Origin: an uncultured Clostridia bacterium
GTDB lineage: Bacteria > Bacillota > Clostridia > Christensenellales > Aristaeellaceae
DNA: 58,556 nt
Reading direction: 5' to 3'
NCBI GenBank assembly: GCA_934621505.1
Contig: CAKTUU010000011.1
Span: 1 to 58,556 of the forward strand
This document shows, piece by piece, positions 24,421 through 33,619 of this stretch; position 1 is the first letter of the stretch, and every line of letters starts with the position of its first letter. The translations under genes were made by a program, and so were the position numbers. Under the pieces are notes generated by a model, which was given only the letters and a program-made list of their open reading frames with translations, ran no database searches and was not told the DNA's origin.

Positions 24421-25827
24421 TCACCTTTCTGTTCTTTCGCCCCGCAGGGTGTTGACCGCAGCGGAGGTAATGGTTACGGGTATGATTTTGCCAATGTCAT
24501 CCGTGGTGCCGTCCAGGGTAACGGTAATGTTGCGGGCGCCCTTGCCGGATACCTTGGTGGCGTCCCGTTTGGACAGGCCCTCTACCAGCACCATCTCCCG
24601 CTGCCCGATCATGTTTTGATGCACCTTTGCGGTAGAGGCTTCCACCTGGGCAATCAGCTTTTCAATGCGCCGGGTGGATTCGTCCGCGAGAATCTGCCCG
24701 GGCATCTGCGCGGCCCGGGTGCCCTCCCGGGGGGAGTAAATGAAGGTAAAGGCCGCGTCGTAGCCTACCTGATCCACCAGCGAGCAGGTATCCTCAAACT
24801 GGCTTTTCGTCTCGCCGGGGAAGCTGACAATCAGGTCCGTGGTCAGGCCGATATTGGGAATGGCGGCGCGCAGTTTTTCCACCTTGCGCAGGTAATCGTC
24901 CCGGGTATAGCGGCGGTTCATCAGGCGCAGAATTTCGTCGTTGCCGCTTTGCACCGGCAGGTGCAGGTGGTTGCAGATATGTTTGCCGTTTGCCATGACC
25001 TCAATCAGGTCGTCGCTTAAATCCTTGGGGTGGGAGGTCATAAACCGGATGCGGGGCACGCCCAGATCGTCCAGCGCCTTCAGCAGCTTGGGGAAGGTAT
25101 CGCCGTTTTGCGACCCGTTGCCATAGCTGTTGACGTTTTGCCCCAGCAGCATGATTTCCTGCACGCCGCCGTTCACCAGTTCTTCCGCCTCCCGCAGGAT
25201 ATCGTCCATGCGGCGGGAGCGTTCCCGGCCCCGCACATAGGGCACAATGCAGTAGGAGCAGAAATTGTCGCAGCCGTACATGATGGTGATATAGGCGTGA
25301 TAATCGTTCAGGCGTTTAACCGGCAGGCCCTCGGCGATCAGGGTTTCCTGATCGGTAATGCTGACCACCCGGCTTTTGCCGGTAAGCAGGTTCAGCATCA
25401 GCGAGGGCAGCCTGTGCAGGTTGTGGGTGCCAAAGGCCAGGTCGATAAAGCGATACTGCTTCAGGATTTTTTCCGCCATCTGGGGCTGCTGCACCATGCA
25501 GCCGCATACCCCGATCAGCAGCTCCGGCTTTTCCTTTTTCAGTTCCTTCAGCCAGGTTACGTTGCCCAGCGCCCGCCGCTCGGCGTTATCCCGGATGCAG
25601 CAGGTATTAAACAGCACAAAATCCGCGCTACGGCGGTCGTCCGCCTGGGTCATGCCCATATCGGCCAGCATACCCGCCAGCTTTTCGCTGTCGTGCGCGT
25701 TCATCTGGCAGCCGTAGGTAACAATATGAAAGCTTCTGGGCCGGTTAGGCAATTCCTTCACCGCCTGAGCCGCCCGCTGCTGCTCCAGCTGCTCCTGCGG
25801 CGTTACAAAAACAGGTTCCCGTTTCAA
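24421..25827 (-). CDS. miaB: tRNA-2-methylthio-N6-dimethylallyladenosine synthase
   Basis: A 468-residue radical SAM methylthiotransferase that converts i6A37 to ms2i6A37 in tRNA. The N-terminal UPF0004 domain begins TYGCQMNAHDSEKLAG with further cysteines in FNTCCIRDNA and GVCGCMVQ. The radical SAM motif is CDNFCSYCIVPYVRGRE, and a TRAM domain ends the protein. The frame begins at TTG (25825-25827), with AAAGGAACG upstream. The 40-residue N-terminal extension before the domain is typical of Clostridia. It works on the product of MiaA, encoded downstream in the same gene train. Confidence 0.94.
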   Translation of the reverse strand: MKREPVFVTPQEQLEQQRAAQAVKELPNRPRSFHIVTYGCQMNAHDSEKLAGMLADMGMTQADDRRSADFVLFNTCCIRDNAERRALGNVTWLKELKKEKPELLIGVCGCMVQQPQMAEKILKQYRFIDLAFGTHNLHRLPSLMLNLLTGKSRVVSITDQETLIAEGLPVKRLNDYHAYITIMYGCDNFCSYCIVPYVRGRERSRRMDDILREAEELVNGGVQEIMLLGQNVNSYGNGSQNGDTFPKLLKALDDLGVPRIRFMTSHPKDLSDDLIEVMANGKHICNHLHLPVQSGNDEILRLMNRRYTRDDYLRKVEKLRAAIPNIGLTTDLIVSFPGETKSQFEDTCSLVDQVGYDAAFTFIYSPREGTRAAQMPGQILADESTRRIEKLIAQVEASTAKVHQNMIGQREMVLVEGLSKRDATKVSGKGARNITVTLDGTTDDIGKIIPVTITSAAVNTLRGERTER

Positions 25828-25845
25828 AGACGTTCGTTCCTTTCC

Positions 25846-26997
25846 TTAGCCGCGAATCACGCGGCCGGTTTCGCGGCATGCGCCGCAGGGCTGCGTCAGT
25901 AAATCCCGCAGGCTGTCCCGGGTGCGCTTACGGGTCAGCTCCAGCAGGCCCAGGCTGGTAAAACCGTGGACCACCGTTTTTACCCGGTCCTCCGACAGAG
26001 CCGCTTCCATGGCGGCCTGCACCTGAGCGCGCTGACCGTCCAAATCCATATCGATAAAATCCACCAGCACAATGCCGCTCAGGTTGCGCAGGCGAATCTG
26101 CCGGGCGATTTCCGGCACAGCCCGCAGGTTTTCCTCCAGCGGCAGGCCGTCCCCATCGCTGGCAAACACCGTGCTTCCGCTGTTCACGTCGATGGTGCTG
26201 AGCGCTTCCCGCTCGTCAACAATCAGGCTGCCGCCTCCGGGCAGGGGGACGTAACGGCTCAGCGCTTCCCGAAGCTGGCGCTGAACATGGGCCGCGTTCC
26301 AGGCCGCGTCCATCGCCACGGAACCCATGTCCGCCTCCCTTTGCAGGGTGATTTCACAGCGCGCGCCGTAATCCCGCTGAAGCATTTCCACCGGGGATAC
26401 GTCCCGGTACATGACGCAGGGGGCTTTGGTACAGGCGGCCTTTTGCTGAATACCCTGCCAGGTCTGCCACAATTCTTCCGCCTCGTCCCGCACCGCCTGG
26501 GGCCGTGCAAACAGCGCCGCGTGCCGCACAATCACGCCGAATCTTTCTCCGGCAATCTGCCGGCCCAGCCGTTTGGCCCGGGCATGGTCCTGGGCGTCCT
26601 CCACCCGTTTGCTTACGCCCACAAAACGGTTTTGAGGCATCACCAGAATATACTGTCCCGGCAGAGCAATGTCACGGGTTAAGAACGCGCCCTTCTCCCC
26701 CTTGGGGTCCTTTTTCACCTGCACCAGAATTTCCTGAGCGCTCATCAGCGAAACGTTGCCGTGGGTCTGATGAAAGCTGTCCGACTCCCTGAGGGGCAAA
26801 AAGCCGTTCTTGGGCTGACCGATTTTGACGAACGCCGCCTTGATGTCCGGCAGCACCCGTTCCACCCGGCCCAGAAAAACGGAGCCAACCAGCGTACCGG
26901 CCGTTTCGTCCGTCTGGTAATATTCCAGCAGCCGGTTTTCCGAAAGCACCGCCGTGCGGCCATCCTGCCGGCACAGAATCGATAACGCCCGCCCCAT
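25846..26997 (-). CDS. rng: Ribonuclease E/G family protein
   Basis: A 383-residue ribonuclease E/G. The N-terminal part holds the embedded S1 RNA-binding domain (GSVFLGRVERVLPDIKAAFV...GFLPL). The catalytic DNase I-like part has the two metal-binding aspartates in STIDVNSGS and GIVLVDFIDMD. The zinc-link cysteines are in QPCGACRETG at the C-terminus. It is short compared with E. coli RNase G (about 490 residues), as usual in Clostridia. The ATG overlaps the stop of the DUF2344 gene by one base (TGATG). In many Clostridia this trio precedes rplU-rpmA; here miaB follows instead. Confidence 0.9.
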   Translation of the reverse strand: MGRALSILCRQDGRTAVLSENRLLEYYQTDETAGTLVGSVFLGRVERVLPDIKAAFVKIGQPKNGFLPLRESDSFHQTHGNVSLMSAQEILVQVKKDPKGEKGAFLTRDIALPGQYILVMPQNRFVGVSKRVEDAQDHARAKRLGRQIAGERFGVIVRHAALFARPQAVRDEAEELWQTWQGIQQKAACTKAPCVMYRDVSPVEMLQRDYGARCEITLQREADMGSVAMDAAWNAAHVQRQLREALSRYVPLPGGGSLIVDEREALSTIDVNSGSTVFASDGDGLPLEENLRAVPEIARQIRLRNLSGIVLVDFIDMDLDGQRAQVQAAMEAALSEDRVKTVVHGFTSLGLLELTRKRTRDSLRDLLTQPCGACRETGRVIRG

Positions 26998-27680
26998 CAA
27001 ACCGTCTCCATGGGCACAAGGTCGCCCTCATCGTTTCTGGCCAGCACCGCCGTGCGGTAAATCATGTGGGGAAAATCCCCGCAGTCCGCAAACTCGCACA
27101 GGCATTTCAGCCACAAGGCGGGCTTCAAGGCTCCCGCTTTGGTCATGACCGTGCGCAGCGTAATGACGTAGCCGCCTTCCTGCTCCGTGCAGCCGCCGCT
27201 TAACACAAAGGGGCGAATATCGCAGGGGTTGTCGCCGCTTTTGGTGCGCCGCTGGGCAATATAGCTGTCCAGCGCCATAAAGCGGTCAAAAGCGGCCGCG
27301 GCCTTCTGGCTTTCCTGCGTTTTGGGAAAGGTAATCCGGTAGTCGGACCCTGCCATCAGGGCCATCAATGCGGGAAAGGCGTCGTCCACCGCCCGGCACT
27401 GGCAAATGCGCAGGCAGCCTGGCAGCACGGCGTTCATGCGGGAGACAAATTCGTCCTCGGTCAGGCCGTCCTCCACCGGAACCTCCATCATTTCCCGCAG
27501 GCCCACCACGCCGACGCTCAACGGCGCGGCAAAGCTGAGCCGGATATGGGGATTGAAGCCGTTGGAATATTTGATGGGCAAATCGCTGCGGCGCAGGGCG
27601 CGCTGCATGGCGCGCATCAAATCCAGATGGCCGATATAGCGCAGGTCCGGCCCTTTTTCAAACACCACCATCATCCGCAT
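26997..27680 (-). CDS. TIGR03936 / DUF2344 radical SAM-associated protein
   Basis: A 227-residue protein of the DUF2344 family, which always follows or is fused to a B12-binding radical SAM protein of the TIGR03960 type. The N-terminal FEKGPDLRYIGHLDLMRAMQRALRRSDLPIKYS is highly characteristic and is followed by GFNPHIRLSFAAPLSVGV. The start region has four in-frame ATGs (27689, 27680, 27674, 27671); I chose 27680 because AAGGGGG is about ten bases upstream. The gene overlaps the upstream radical SAM gene by ten bases. Function is unknown; suggested to act on tRNA or RNA with its partner. Confidence 0.85.
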   Translation of the reverse strand: MRMMVVFEKGPDLRYIGHLDLMRAMQRALRRSDLPIKYSNGFNPHIRLSFAAPLSVGVVGLREMMEVPVEDGLTEDEFVSRMNAVLPGCLRICQCRAVDDAFPALMALMAGSDYRITFPKTQESQKAAAAFDRFMALDSYIAQRRTKSGDNPCDIRPFVLSGGCTEQEGGYVITLRTVMTKAGALKPALWLKCLCEFADCGDFPHMIYRTAVLARNDEGDLVPMETV

Positions 27681-29515
27681 ACGCTGCATACCCCCTTCAG
27701 CTTTTGCAATCCGCAGCCGTTGCAGCCTTCCCGGCAATCCCGGGTGGTTTGGGCAGCCAGCGCCTTCTGGTATTCCCGCTTCAAAAATTCCTTGCTGATA
27801 CCGGAATCAATATGATCCCAGGGCAGCGCCTCATCCAGGCCGCGTACCCGGTGGGCGTAAAAATCCACATCCAGTCCGCAGTCCTGGAAAGCCTGCATCC
27901 ACAGGTCGTAATGGAACTGGTCGTTCCAGCCGTCCAGCTTGCAGCCCAGCTGCCAGGCGCGGTACAGCACCCTGCCCAACCGGCGGTCGCCCACGGCAAA
28001 GCAGGCCTCAATTTCGCTGATGGCGGAATCATGGTAATGGAACGCGGCGGAACGCACCTGCATAAACTGCTCCTTTACCAGCCGCTGCTTCCGTTTAACC
28101 TCGTCCGGCCGGTCCTGCGCGCACCACTGGAAGGGCGTAAAGGGCTTGGGCACAAACACGGACGCGCTGCAGGTAACCCGCAGGCCCTTTACCCTTTTTT
28201 CTTTGGGAACGCTGTAATACGCCCCTATGGCGGCCCTGGCCGTTTCGGCGATGCCAATCAGGTCCTCGTCGGTTTCGGTGGGCAGGCCGGTCATAAAGTA
28301 CAGCTTTACCGCGTTCCAGCCGTTGGAAAAGGCGTTGGTCAGGGTGTTTTTCAGGTCTTCTTCCGTCACGTTTTTGTTGATAACGTCCCGAAGGCGCTGG
28401 GTGCCCGCCTCCGGCGCAAAGGTGAGGCTGCTTTTTTTCACCTTTTGGGTATGGGTCAGGGTGTCCTGCACAAACTTGTCCACCCGCAGGCTGGGCAGGG
28501 ACAGGGATACCCGCTTGTCCTTCAGTTCCTCCGTCAGGCGGTTGGCCAGCTCCTCAATGTGGGAATAATCGCTGGAGGACAGGGACGACAGGGAAATTTC
28601 TTCATAGCCCGTATTGGCGATGGATTCCCTGGCCGCCTGGGCAAGGGTTTCCACGCTGCGTTCCCGCACCGGACGGTACAGCATACCCGCCTGACAAAAA
28701 CGGCAGCCCCGTGTGCAGCCGCGCATAATTTCCAGCATGATGCGGTCAAAAACCACCTGCGTATAGGGTACCGGCGGTTTGGTGGGAATATAGGCGTGCT
28801 CAAAATCGGTCACGAAATAGCGCAGCACTCTTTCCGGCGCGGCGGGATCGATGGGCCGGATGGACTGAAAGGTGCCGTCCTCGTGGTAACTGACCTGATA
28901 CAGGCTGGGCACATATACGCCCCTGAGTCCCGCCAGTTTCCGCAGGATTTCCCCACGGGACAGGCCCGCCTTGCGGCCTTCCATCACCGTGTTGGTTACG
29001 TCAATGATGGATTGTTCGCCGTCGCCAATCATAAAAGCGTCGATAAACGGACACAAAGGCTCCGGGTTAAAGGCACAGGGGCCGCCTGCCACCACAAAGG
29101 GGTCGCTTTCCCGCCGTTCCTCGCACAGCACCGGAATCCCGCCCAAATCCAGCATTTCCAGAATGTTGGTATAGCTCATTTCATATTGCAGGGTAAAGCC
29201 AACCAGGTCAAACTGGTTCAGCGGGGTTTTGCTTTCCAGGCTGAGCAGGGGCACCTGCTGCTCGCGCATTTCCTTAAGCATATCCACCCAGGGCATACAA
29301 ACCCGCTCGCATACCGCATAGGGCAGGTCGTTTAAAATGCCATAGAGAATCTTCATTCCCAGATGACTCATGGCTACTTCATATGTATCGGGAAAGCAAA
29401 ACGCGAAGGACACTTCCGCATCCTCGGGCGTTTTGGTTGTGGCGTTCATTTCGCTGCCGGTATAGCGGGCCGGTTTTTCCACCCGGCACAAAAGCGCGTC
29501 CAAATCGTACTGCAT
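27671..29515 (-). CDS. TIGR03960 family B12-binding radical SAM protein
   Basis: A 614-residue protein. The N-terminal part (to about residue 220) is the cobalamin-binding-like region typical of this family, with LGMKILYGILNDLPYAVCERV and PFVVAGGPCAFNPEPL. The radical SAM cluster motif is RGCTRGCRFCQAGM, followed by the substrate barrel. The C-terminus has CREGCNGCG and VCSVCG cysteine clusters. The start is the ATG at 29513-29515 preceded by AAGGAGGAAGT. It is the first gene of the long minus-strand train and has a promoter at 29550-29579. The reaction is not known. Confidence 0.88.
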   Translation of the reverse strand: MQYDLDALLCRVEKPARYTGSEMNATTKTPEDAEVSFAFCFPDTYEVAMSHLGMKILYGILNDLPYAVCERVCMPWVDMLKEMREQQVPLLSLESKTPLNQFDLVGFTLQYEMSYTNILEMLDLGGIPVLCEERRESDPFVVAGGPCAFNPEPLCPFIDAFMIGDGEQSIIDVTNTVMEGRKAGLSRGEILRKLAGLRGVYVPSLYQVSYHEDGTFQSIRPIDPAAPERVLRYFVTDFEHAYIPTKPPVPYTQVVFDRIMLEIMRGCTRGCRFCQAGMLYRPVRERSVETLAQAARESIANTGYEEISLSSLSSSDYSHIEELANRLTEELKDKRVSLSLPSLRVDKFVQDTLTHTQKVKKSSLTFAPEAGTQRLRDVINKNVTEEDLKNTLTNAFSNGWNAVKLYFMTGLPTETDEDLIGIAETARAAIGAYYSVPKEKRVKGLRVTCSASVFVPKPFTPFQWCAQDRPDEVKRKQRLVKEQFMQVRSAAFHYHDSAISEIEACFAVGDRRLGRVLYRAWQLGCKLDGWNDQFHYDLWMQAFQDCGLDVDFYAHRVRGLDEALPWDHIDSGISKEFLKREYQKALAAQTTRDCREGCNGCGLQKLKGVCSVCG

Positions 29516-29549
29516 ACTTCCTCCTTGATCGCAAAGGGCATACACTTTT

Positions 29550-29579
29550 ATGATAGCATGGACCAGCGCCGCCTGGCAA
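29550..29579 (-). promoter_or_regulatory. Promoter for the B12/radical SAM-rng-mutSL gene train
   Basis: On the minus strand: TTGCCA (29574-29579), an 18-bp spacer, TATCAT (29550-29555), with TGC directly before the -10 box. About 35 bases upstream of the first start codon. Confidence 0.65.
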
Positions 29580-29618
29580 GGGTTGACGCAAATTTTGATG
29601 AAGGAAGGCAGAAAAATG

Positions 29619-29646
29619 CCCGGCGAAGATGTCTGTCTTCGCCGGG
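29619..29646 (-). terminator. Terminator of the hydrogenase operon
   Basis: An 11-bp perfect stem (29619-29629 with 29636-29646) and a six-base loop, followed on the minus strand by CATTTTTC. It lies ten bases after the hydrogenase stop codon. Confidence 0.85.
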
Positions 29647-29656
29647 ACGTGCCGCA

Positions 29657-31402
29657 TTATTGATACAGTTCCCGCTTTTGATAGGTGGTGTGCAGCAGTT
29701 CGTGAGCCTTATGACTGTTGGGCTTGCCCAGGAAGTCGGCATAAATCTGCTTGATTTCCGGGTTTTCATGGCTCTTGCGGATGGTCTTGGCCTCGTCCTC
29801 GGAATAGAGAGCCTTGGCGCGGGCCACACGGATATCCGTCCAGTTGCGCACCTGGGCGGATACAATGGGCTGGCCGCCGCCATTAACGCAGCCGCCGGGG
29901 CAGCCCATAATCTCGATGAAATGATAGGTTTTTTCGCCGCGCCGGATGCTGTCCAGCAGCTCGGCGGCCTTGCCGGTGGAGCTGGCCACGGCCACCTTCA
30001 CCTCCAGATCGCCCACCTGCACGGCGGCTTCCTTGATGCCCTCCATTCCGCGCACCTGGGTAAATTCCAGCTTTTCCAAAGTCTTGCCGGTAACCACTTC
30101 ATAGGCGGTGCGCAGGGCGGCCTCCATCACGCCGCCGGTTACGCCGAAGATGACGGCCGCGCCGGTGCTCTGGCCCATCAGGCTGTCAAAGTCCTCGTCG
30201 GGCAGGGCGGTAAAGTCGATGCCGGCTTCCTTAATCATGCGGGCCAGCTCGCGGGTGGTGATGACCTCGTCCACATCCTTCAGGCCGTCATGACCCAGCT
30301 CGGGGCGCTTCGCCTCAAATTTTTTGGCGGTGCAGGGCATAACCGATACCACCACAATATCCTCCGGGTTAACGCCCGCCTTTTCGGCGTAGTAGGTTTT
30401 GATCATAGCGCCCGCCATCTCGTGAGGCGATTTGCAGGAGCTCAGGTTGGGGATGAAATCCGGATAGTAATGCTCGCAGAATTTAATCCACCCGGGAGAG
30501 CAGCTGGTAATCATGGGCAGCACGCCGCCGTTGTTTACACGGTCCAGCAGCTCGTTGGCTTCTTCCATAATGGTCAGGTCGGCGCCAAAATCCGTGTCAA
30601 ACACGCGGTCAAAGCCCAGACGGCGCAGGGCGGCTACCATTTTGCCGGTTACGCTGGTGCCCATGGGCAGGCCGAATTCCTCGCCCAGGGCAGCACGCAC
30701 GGCGGGAGCGGGCTGCACCACCACATGCTTGGAGGGGTCACCCAGGGCTTCCCATACCTTGCGGGTGCTGTCCTTCTCGGTCAAAGCGCCAACGGGGCAG
30801 GCGGTGATACACTGGCCGCAGTTGATGCAGGCCATCTGGTTCAGCTTTTTATCCCAGGGGCTGGCAATGGCGGTTTTGAAGCCCCGGTTTACCGGGCCGA
30901 TAACGCCGATTTTCTGCACATTGGCGCACGCGCCCACACAGCGGCGGCACAGTACGCATTTGTTGTTATTGCGCACAATGGACGGGGACAAATCGTCAAT
31001 GTCGTAGTGATTCTGCGCGCCGCTGAAGCGGTCGCTGCTTTCCACACCCAGGTCCAGACACAGCTTTTGCAATTCGCAATTCTGGCTGCGTTCGCAGGTC
31101 AGGCACTTTTTGTCATGATTGCTCAGAATCAGCTCCAGATTCATGCGCCGGGCTTCCCGCACGGCGGGCGTATTGGTTTTAACCACCATACCGGGCATTA
31201 CGGGCAGCACGCAGGCGGCCTGCAGGGCGCGTCCGCCGCAGTCCACAACGCACAGGCGGCAGTTGGCGGTTTCGTTGATATCCTTTAAAAAGCACAGGGT
31301 GGGAATATTTACGCCGGCCTTATGCGCGGCCTCAAGCACCGTAGAACCGGCAGGCACCTCCACCTGCACGCCGTCAATGGTGACCGGAATCATCTGTTCC
31401 AT
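29657..31402 (-). CDS. hndD: [FeFe] hydrogenase catalytic subunit (HndD/HydA type)
   Basis: A 581-residue catalytic subunit that makes or uses H2. Domains in order: N-terminal [2Fe-2S] ubiquitin-like domain (cysteines in LCFLKDINETANCRLCVVDC), a His-Cys3 cluster segment (SNHDKKCLTCERSQNCELQ), two [4Fe-4S] clusters (CVLCRRCVGAC and CINCGQCITACPVGA), then the H-cluster domain with the three family motifs TSCSPGW, MPCTAKK and GGCVNGGGQP. This multi-cluster form is the one found in NAD(P)H-linked, often electron-bifurcating complexes. It is the last gene of hndA-ATPase-hndB-hndC-hndD. The HydE, HydF and HydG maturases it needs are not in the window. Confidence 0.95.
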   Translation of the reverse strand: MEQMIPVTIDGVQVEVPAGSTVLEAAHKAGVNIPTLCFLKDINETANCRLCVVDCGGRALQAACVLPVMPGMVVKTNTPAVREARRMNLELILSNHDKKCLTCERSQNCELQKLCLDLGVESSDRFSGAQNHYDIDDLSPSIVRNNNKCVLCRRCVGACANVQKIGVIGPVNRGFKTAIASPWDKKLNQMACINCGQCITACPVGALTEKDSTRKVWEALGDPSKHVVVQPAPAVRAALGEEFGLPMGTSVTGKMVAALRRLGFDRVFDTDFGADLTIMEEANELLDRVNNGGVLPMITSCSPGWIKFCEHYYPDFIPNLSSCKSPHEMAGAMIKTYYAEKAGVNPEDIVVVSVMPCTAKKFEAKRPELGHDGLKDVDEVITTRELARMIKEAGIDFTALPDEDFDSLMGQSTGAAVIFGVTGGVMEAALRTAYEVVTGKTLEKLEFTQVRGMEGIKEAAVQVGDLEVKVAVASSTGKAAELLDSIRRGEKTYHFIEIMGCPGGCVNGGGQPIVSAQVRNWTDIRVARAKALYSEDEAKTIRKSHENPEIKQIYADFLGKPNSHKAHELLHTTYQKRELYQ

Positions 31403-31426
31403 GGTGAAACCTCCTTTATGCAGATC

Positions 31427-33217
31427 TTAGCGCTTTTCAATCGCGCCAAAGCGGCACTTCTCCATGCACGCTCCGCACTTTAAGCACTTGCTGGTGTCGA
31501 TGTGGTGCTTTTCCTTCACCGTGCCGGTGATGGCCCCGGCGGGGCATACCCGGGCGCACATGGTGCAGCCGCGGCACTGGTCGGTAATAACATAATTCAG
31601 CAGCTTGCGGCAATGATGGGCCGGGCAGCGCTTTTCTTTAATATGCGCCTCGTACTCGCTGCGGAAATACTTCAGCGTGCTCAGCACCGGGTTGGGGGCC
31701 GTCTGTCCCAGGCCGCACAAAGCGGTTGCCTTGATGTTATGGGCCAGCGCTTCCAGCTTTTCAATGTCGCCTTCCTCGCCCTTGCCCTCGGTAATCCGTT
31801 CCAGGATTTCCAGCATACGCTTGGTGCCGATACGGCAGGGGGTGCATTTGCCGCAGCTTTCATCCACGGTAAAGTCCAGGAAGAAGCGGGCGATGTCCAC
31901 CATGCAGTTATCCTCATCCATAACGATCATACCGCCGGAGCCCATCATGGAGCCAATGGCCGTCAGGGAATCGTAATCGATGGCGATGTCCAGCTGCTCC
32001 GCCGGAATGCATCCGCCGGAGGGTCCGCCGGTTTGCACGGCCTTAAAGGCCTTGCCATTGGGAATGCCGCCGCCGATTTTAAAGATAATATCCCTAAGAG
32101 GCGTGCCCATGGGCACCTCCACCAGACCCGTATTGTTGATTTTGCCGCCCAGGGCAAATACCTTGGTGCCCTTGCTGCGCTCGGTGCCGATGGAGGCAAA
32201 CCATTCCGCGCCCTTGTTAATGATGGGCGGAATGTTGGCCAGGGTTTCTACGTTATTGATGTTGGTGGGCTTGTCAAACAGGCCGCGCACCGCGGGGAAC
32301 GGAGGCTTGGGCTTGGGCTCGCCGCGGCCGCCCTCGATGGAGTGCATCAGCGCGGTTTCCTCGCCGCATACAAACGCGCCAGCGCCCAGACGGATAAATA
32401 CGTCAAAATCAAAGCCGCTGCCAAAAATATTTTTGCCCAGCACGCCGTAATCCCGGGCCTGCTGAATGGCGATTTCCAGACGCTTTACGGCGATGGGATA
32501 TTCGGCGCGTACATAAATGTAGCCCTCGGAAGCGCCGATGGCATAGCCGCCGATGGCCATGGCCTCCAGCACGGAATGGGGGTCGCCCTCCAGCACGGAG
32601 CGGTCCATGAAAGCGCCGGGGTCGCCCTCGTCCGCGTTGCAGACCATGTACTTCTGATCCGCCTTGGAAGCGGCGGCAAACTGCCACTTTTTGCCCGTGG
32701 GAAAGCCCGCGCCGCCGCGGCCGCGCAGGCCGGAATTAAGCACCTCCGTGGTAACCTGCTCGGGGGTCATCTGGGTCAGCACCTTTTCCAGGGCCTTATA
32801 GCCGTCAAAGGCGATATACTCGTCAATATTTTCCGGGTCGATTACGCCGCAGTTGCGCAAAGCGAGACGCATCTGAGGACGGTAAAAATCGATATTGCCA
32901 AGGGTGGAATGCTGCTCCTCGTCCGCCTTTTCCTGATAAACCAGACGCTGGGCAATACGGCCCTTCAGCAGGTGCTCGGTAACGATTTCGTCCACATCCT
33001 CTACGCGAATGTGGCTGTAGAAGGTGCCTTCCGGGTATACAATCACCACGGGACCGGCCTCGCACAGGCCAAAGCAGCCGGTGCGAACCACCTGCACTTC
33101 TTTTTCCAGTCCGTTTTTTTCAATCTGCTCATGAAAGCGCTTGATCAGCTCGGCAGAGCCGCTGGAAGAACAGCCGGTGCCGCCGCAAACAAGCACATGT
33201 GCGCGAATAAGATTCAT
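31427..33217 (-). CDS. hndC: NuoF-like hydrogenase subunit (HndC/HydB)
   Basis: A 596-residue flavoprotein that carries the NAD(P)H site of the hydrogenase complex. Residues 1-110 are a thioredoxin-like [2Fe-2S] domain (VCGGTGCSSSG and TGCFGLCEAGP). The NuoF core has LRGRGGAGFPTGKKW (NADH), CNADEGDPGAFMDRS (FMN) and SCGKCTPCRIG for a [4Fe-4S] cluster. The C-terminus adds two ferredoxin clusters (CRGCTMCARVCP and CLKCGACMEKC). This architecture matches HydB/HndC of electron-bifurcating hydrogenases. AAGGAGGAAGGAAC precedes the ATG. Confidence 0.94.
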   Translation of the reverse strand: MNLIRAHVLVCGGTGCSSSGSAELIKRFHEQIEKNGLEKEVQVVRTGCFGLCEAGPVVIVYPEGTFYSHIRVEDVDEIVTEHLLKGRIAQRLVYQEKADEEQHSTLGNIDFYRPQMRLALRNCGVIDPENIDEYIAFDGYKALEKVLTQMTPEQVTTEVLNSGLRGRGGAGFPTGKKWQFAAASKADQKYMVCNADEGDPGAFMDRSVLEGDPHSVLEAMAIGGYAIGASEGYIYVRAEYPIAVKRLEIAIQQARDYGVLGKNIFGSGFDFDVFIRLGAGAFVCGEETALMHSIEGGRGEPKPKPPFPAVRGLFDKPTNINNVETLANIPPIINKGAEWFASIGTERSKGTKVFALGGKINNTGLVEVPMGTPLRDIIFKIGGGIPNGKAFKAVQTGGPSGGCIPAEQLDIAIDYDSLTAIGSMMGSGGMIVMDEDNCMVDIARFFLDFTVDESCGKCTPCRIGTKRMLEILERITEGKGEEGDIEKLEALAHNIKATALCGLGQTAPNPVLSTLKYFRSEYEAHIKEKRCPAHHCRKLLNYVITDQCRGCTMCARVCPAGAITGTVKEKHHIDTSKCLKCGACMEKCRFGAIEKR

Positions 33218-33237
33218 GTTCCTTCCTCCTTGCGTTC

Positions 33238-33612
33238 TTACTTGCCTTCCGCGGCGTCCAGCGTGTATTCCTCAACCGGCTTTCCGCCAACGATATGCTC
33301 CTCCACAATGCGCTGAACCATATCGGGGGTCAGTTTGACATAGGTAACGGTTTCCCTGCCGGGCGTGTATACGCTCAGCATGGGTTCCAGCTCGCACAAA
33401 CCGGCGCAGCCCGTCAGGCTGACGGTTACATGGCGCAGGTTGCGGGTGTGCAGTTCCTCCAAAAATTTCAGCATTACCGGGCGCGCGCCGGCGGCGATGC
33501 CGCAGGTGCCCATATTGACCACAACGCGCACAGCCTTGCTGCCATCCTTGCGCATTTCAATTTCCGCCAGCGTTTTTTGGCGGATTGCTTCCAATTCGCT
33601 CAGGGACTTCAT
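33238..33612 (-). CDS. hndB: [2Fe-2S] thioredoxin-like hydrogenase subunit (HndB)
   Basis: A 124-residue thioredoxin-fold ferredoxin. Cluster cysteines are in VNMGTCGIAAGA and LTGCAGLCELEP, the C-x-n-C and C-x3-C arrangement of the NuoE C-terminal domain. It matches HndB, the small separate subunit of the Desulfovibrio NADP-reducing hydrogenase Hnd. It lies 20 bases before hndC and seven bases after the ATPase gene. Its exact electron-transfer position in the complex is not established by sequence. Confidence 0.88.
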   Translation of the reverse strand: MKSLSELEAIRQKTLAEIEMRKDGSKAVRVVVNMGTCGIAAGARPVMLKFLEELHTRNLRHVTVSLTGCAGLCELEPMLSVYTPGRETVTYVKLTPDMVQRIVEEHIVGGKPVEEYTLDAAEGK

Positions 33613-33619
33613 AGAATCG

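Noticed and set aside
21089..24619. Open frame of over 1100 codons on the plus strand across mutL, mutS and ylbF
   Set aside because: It is antisense to clear mutL/mutS/ylbF motifs, rich in Gly, His and Gln as GC-rich shadow frames are, and has no recognisable domain.
29363..33316. Two long plus-strand frames over hndD and hndC
   Set aside because: Antisense to unmistakable hydrogenase subunits; no coding features of their own.
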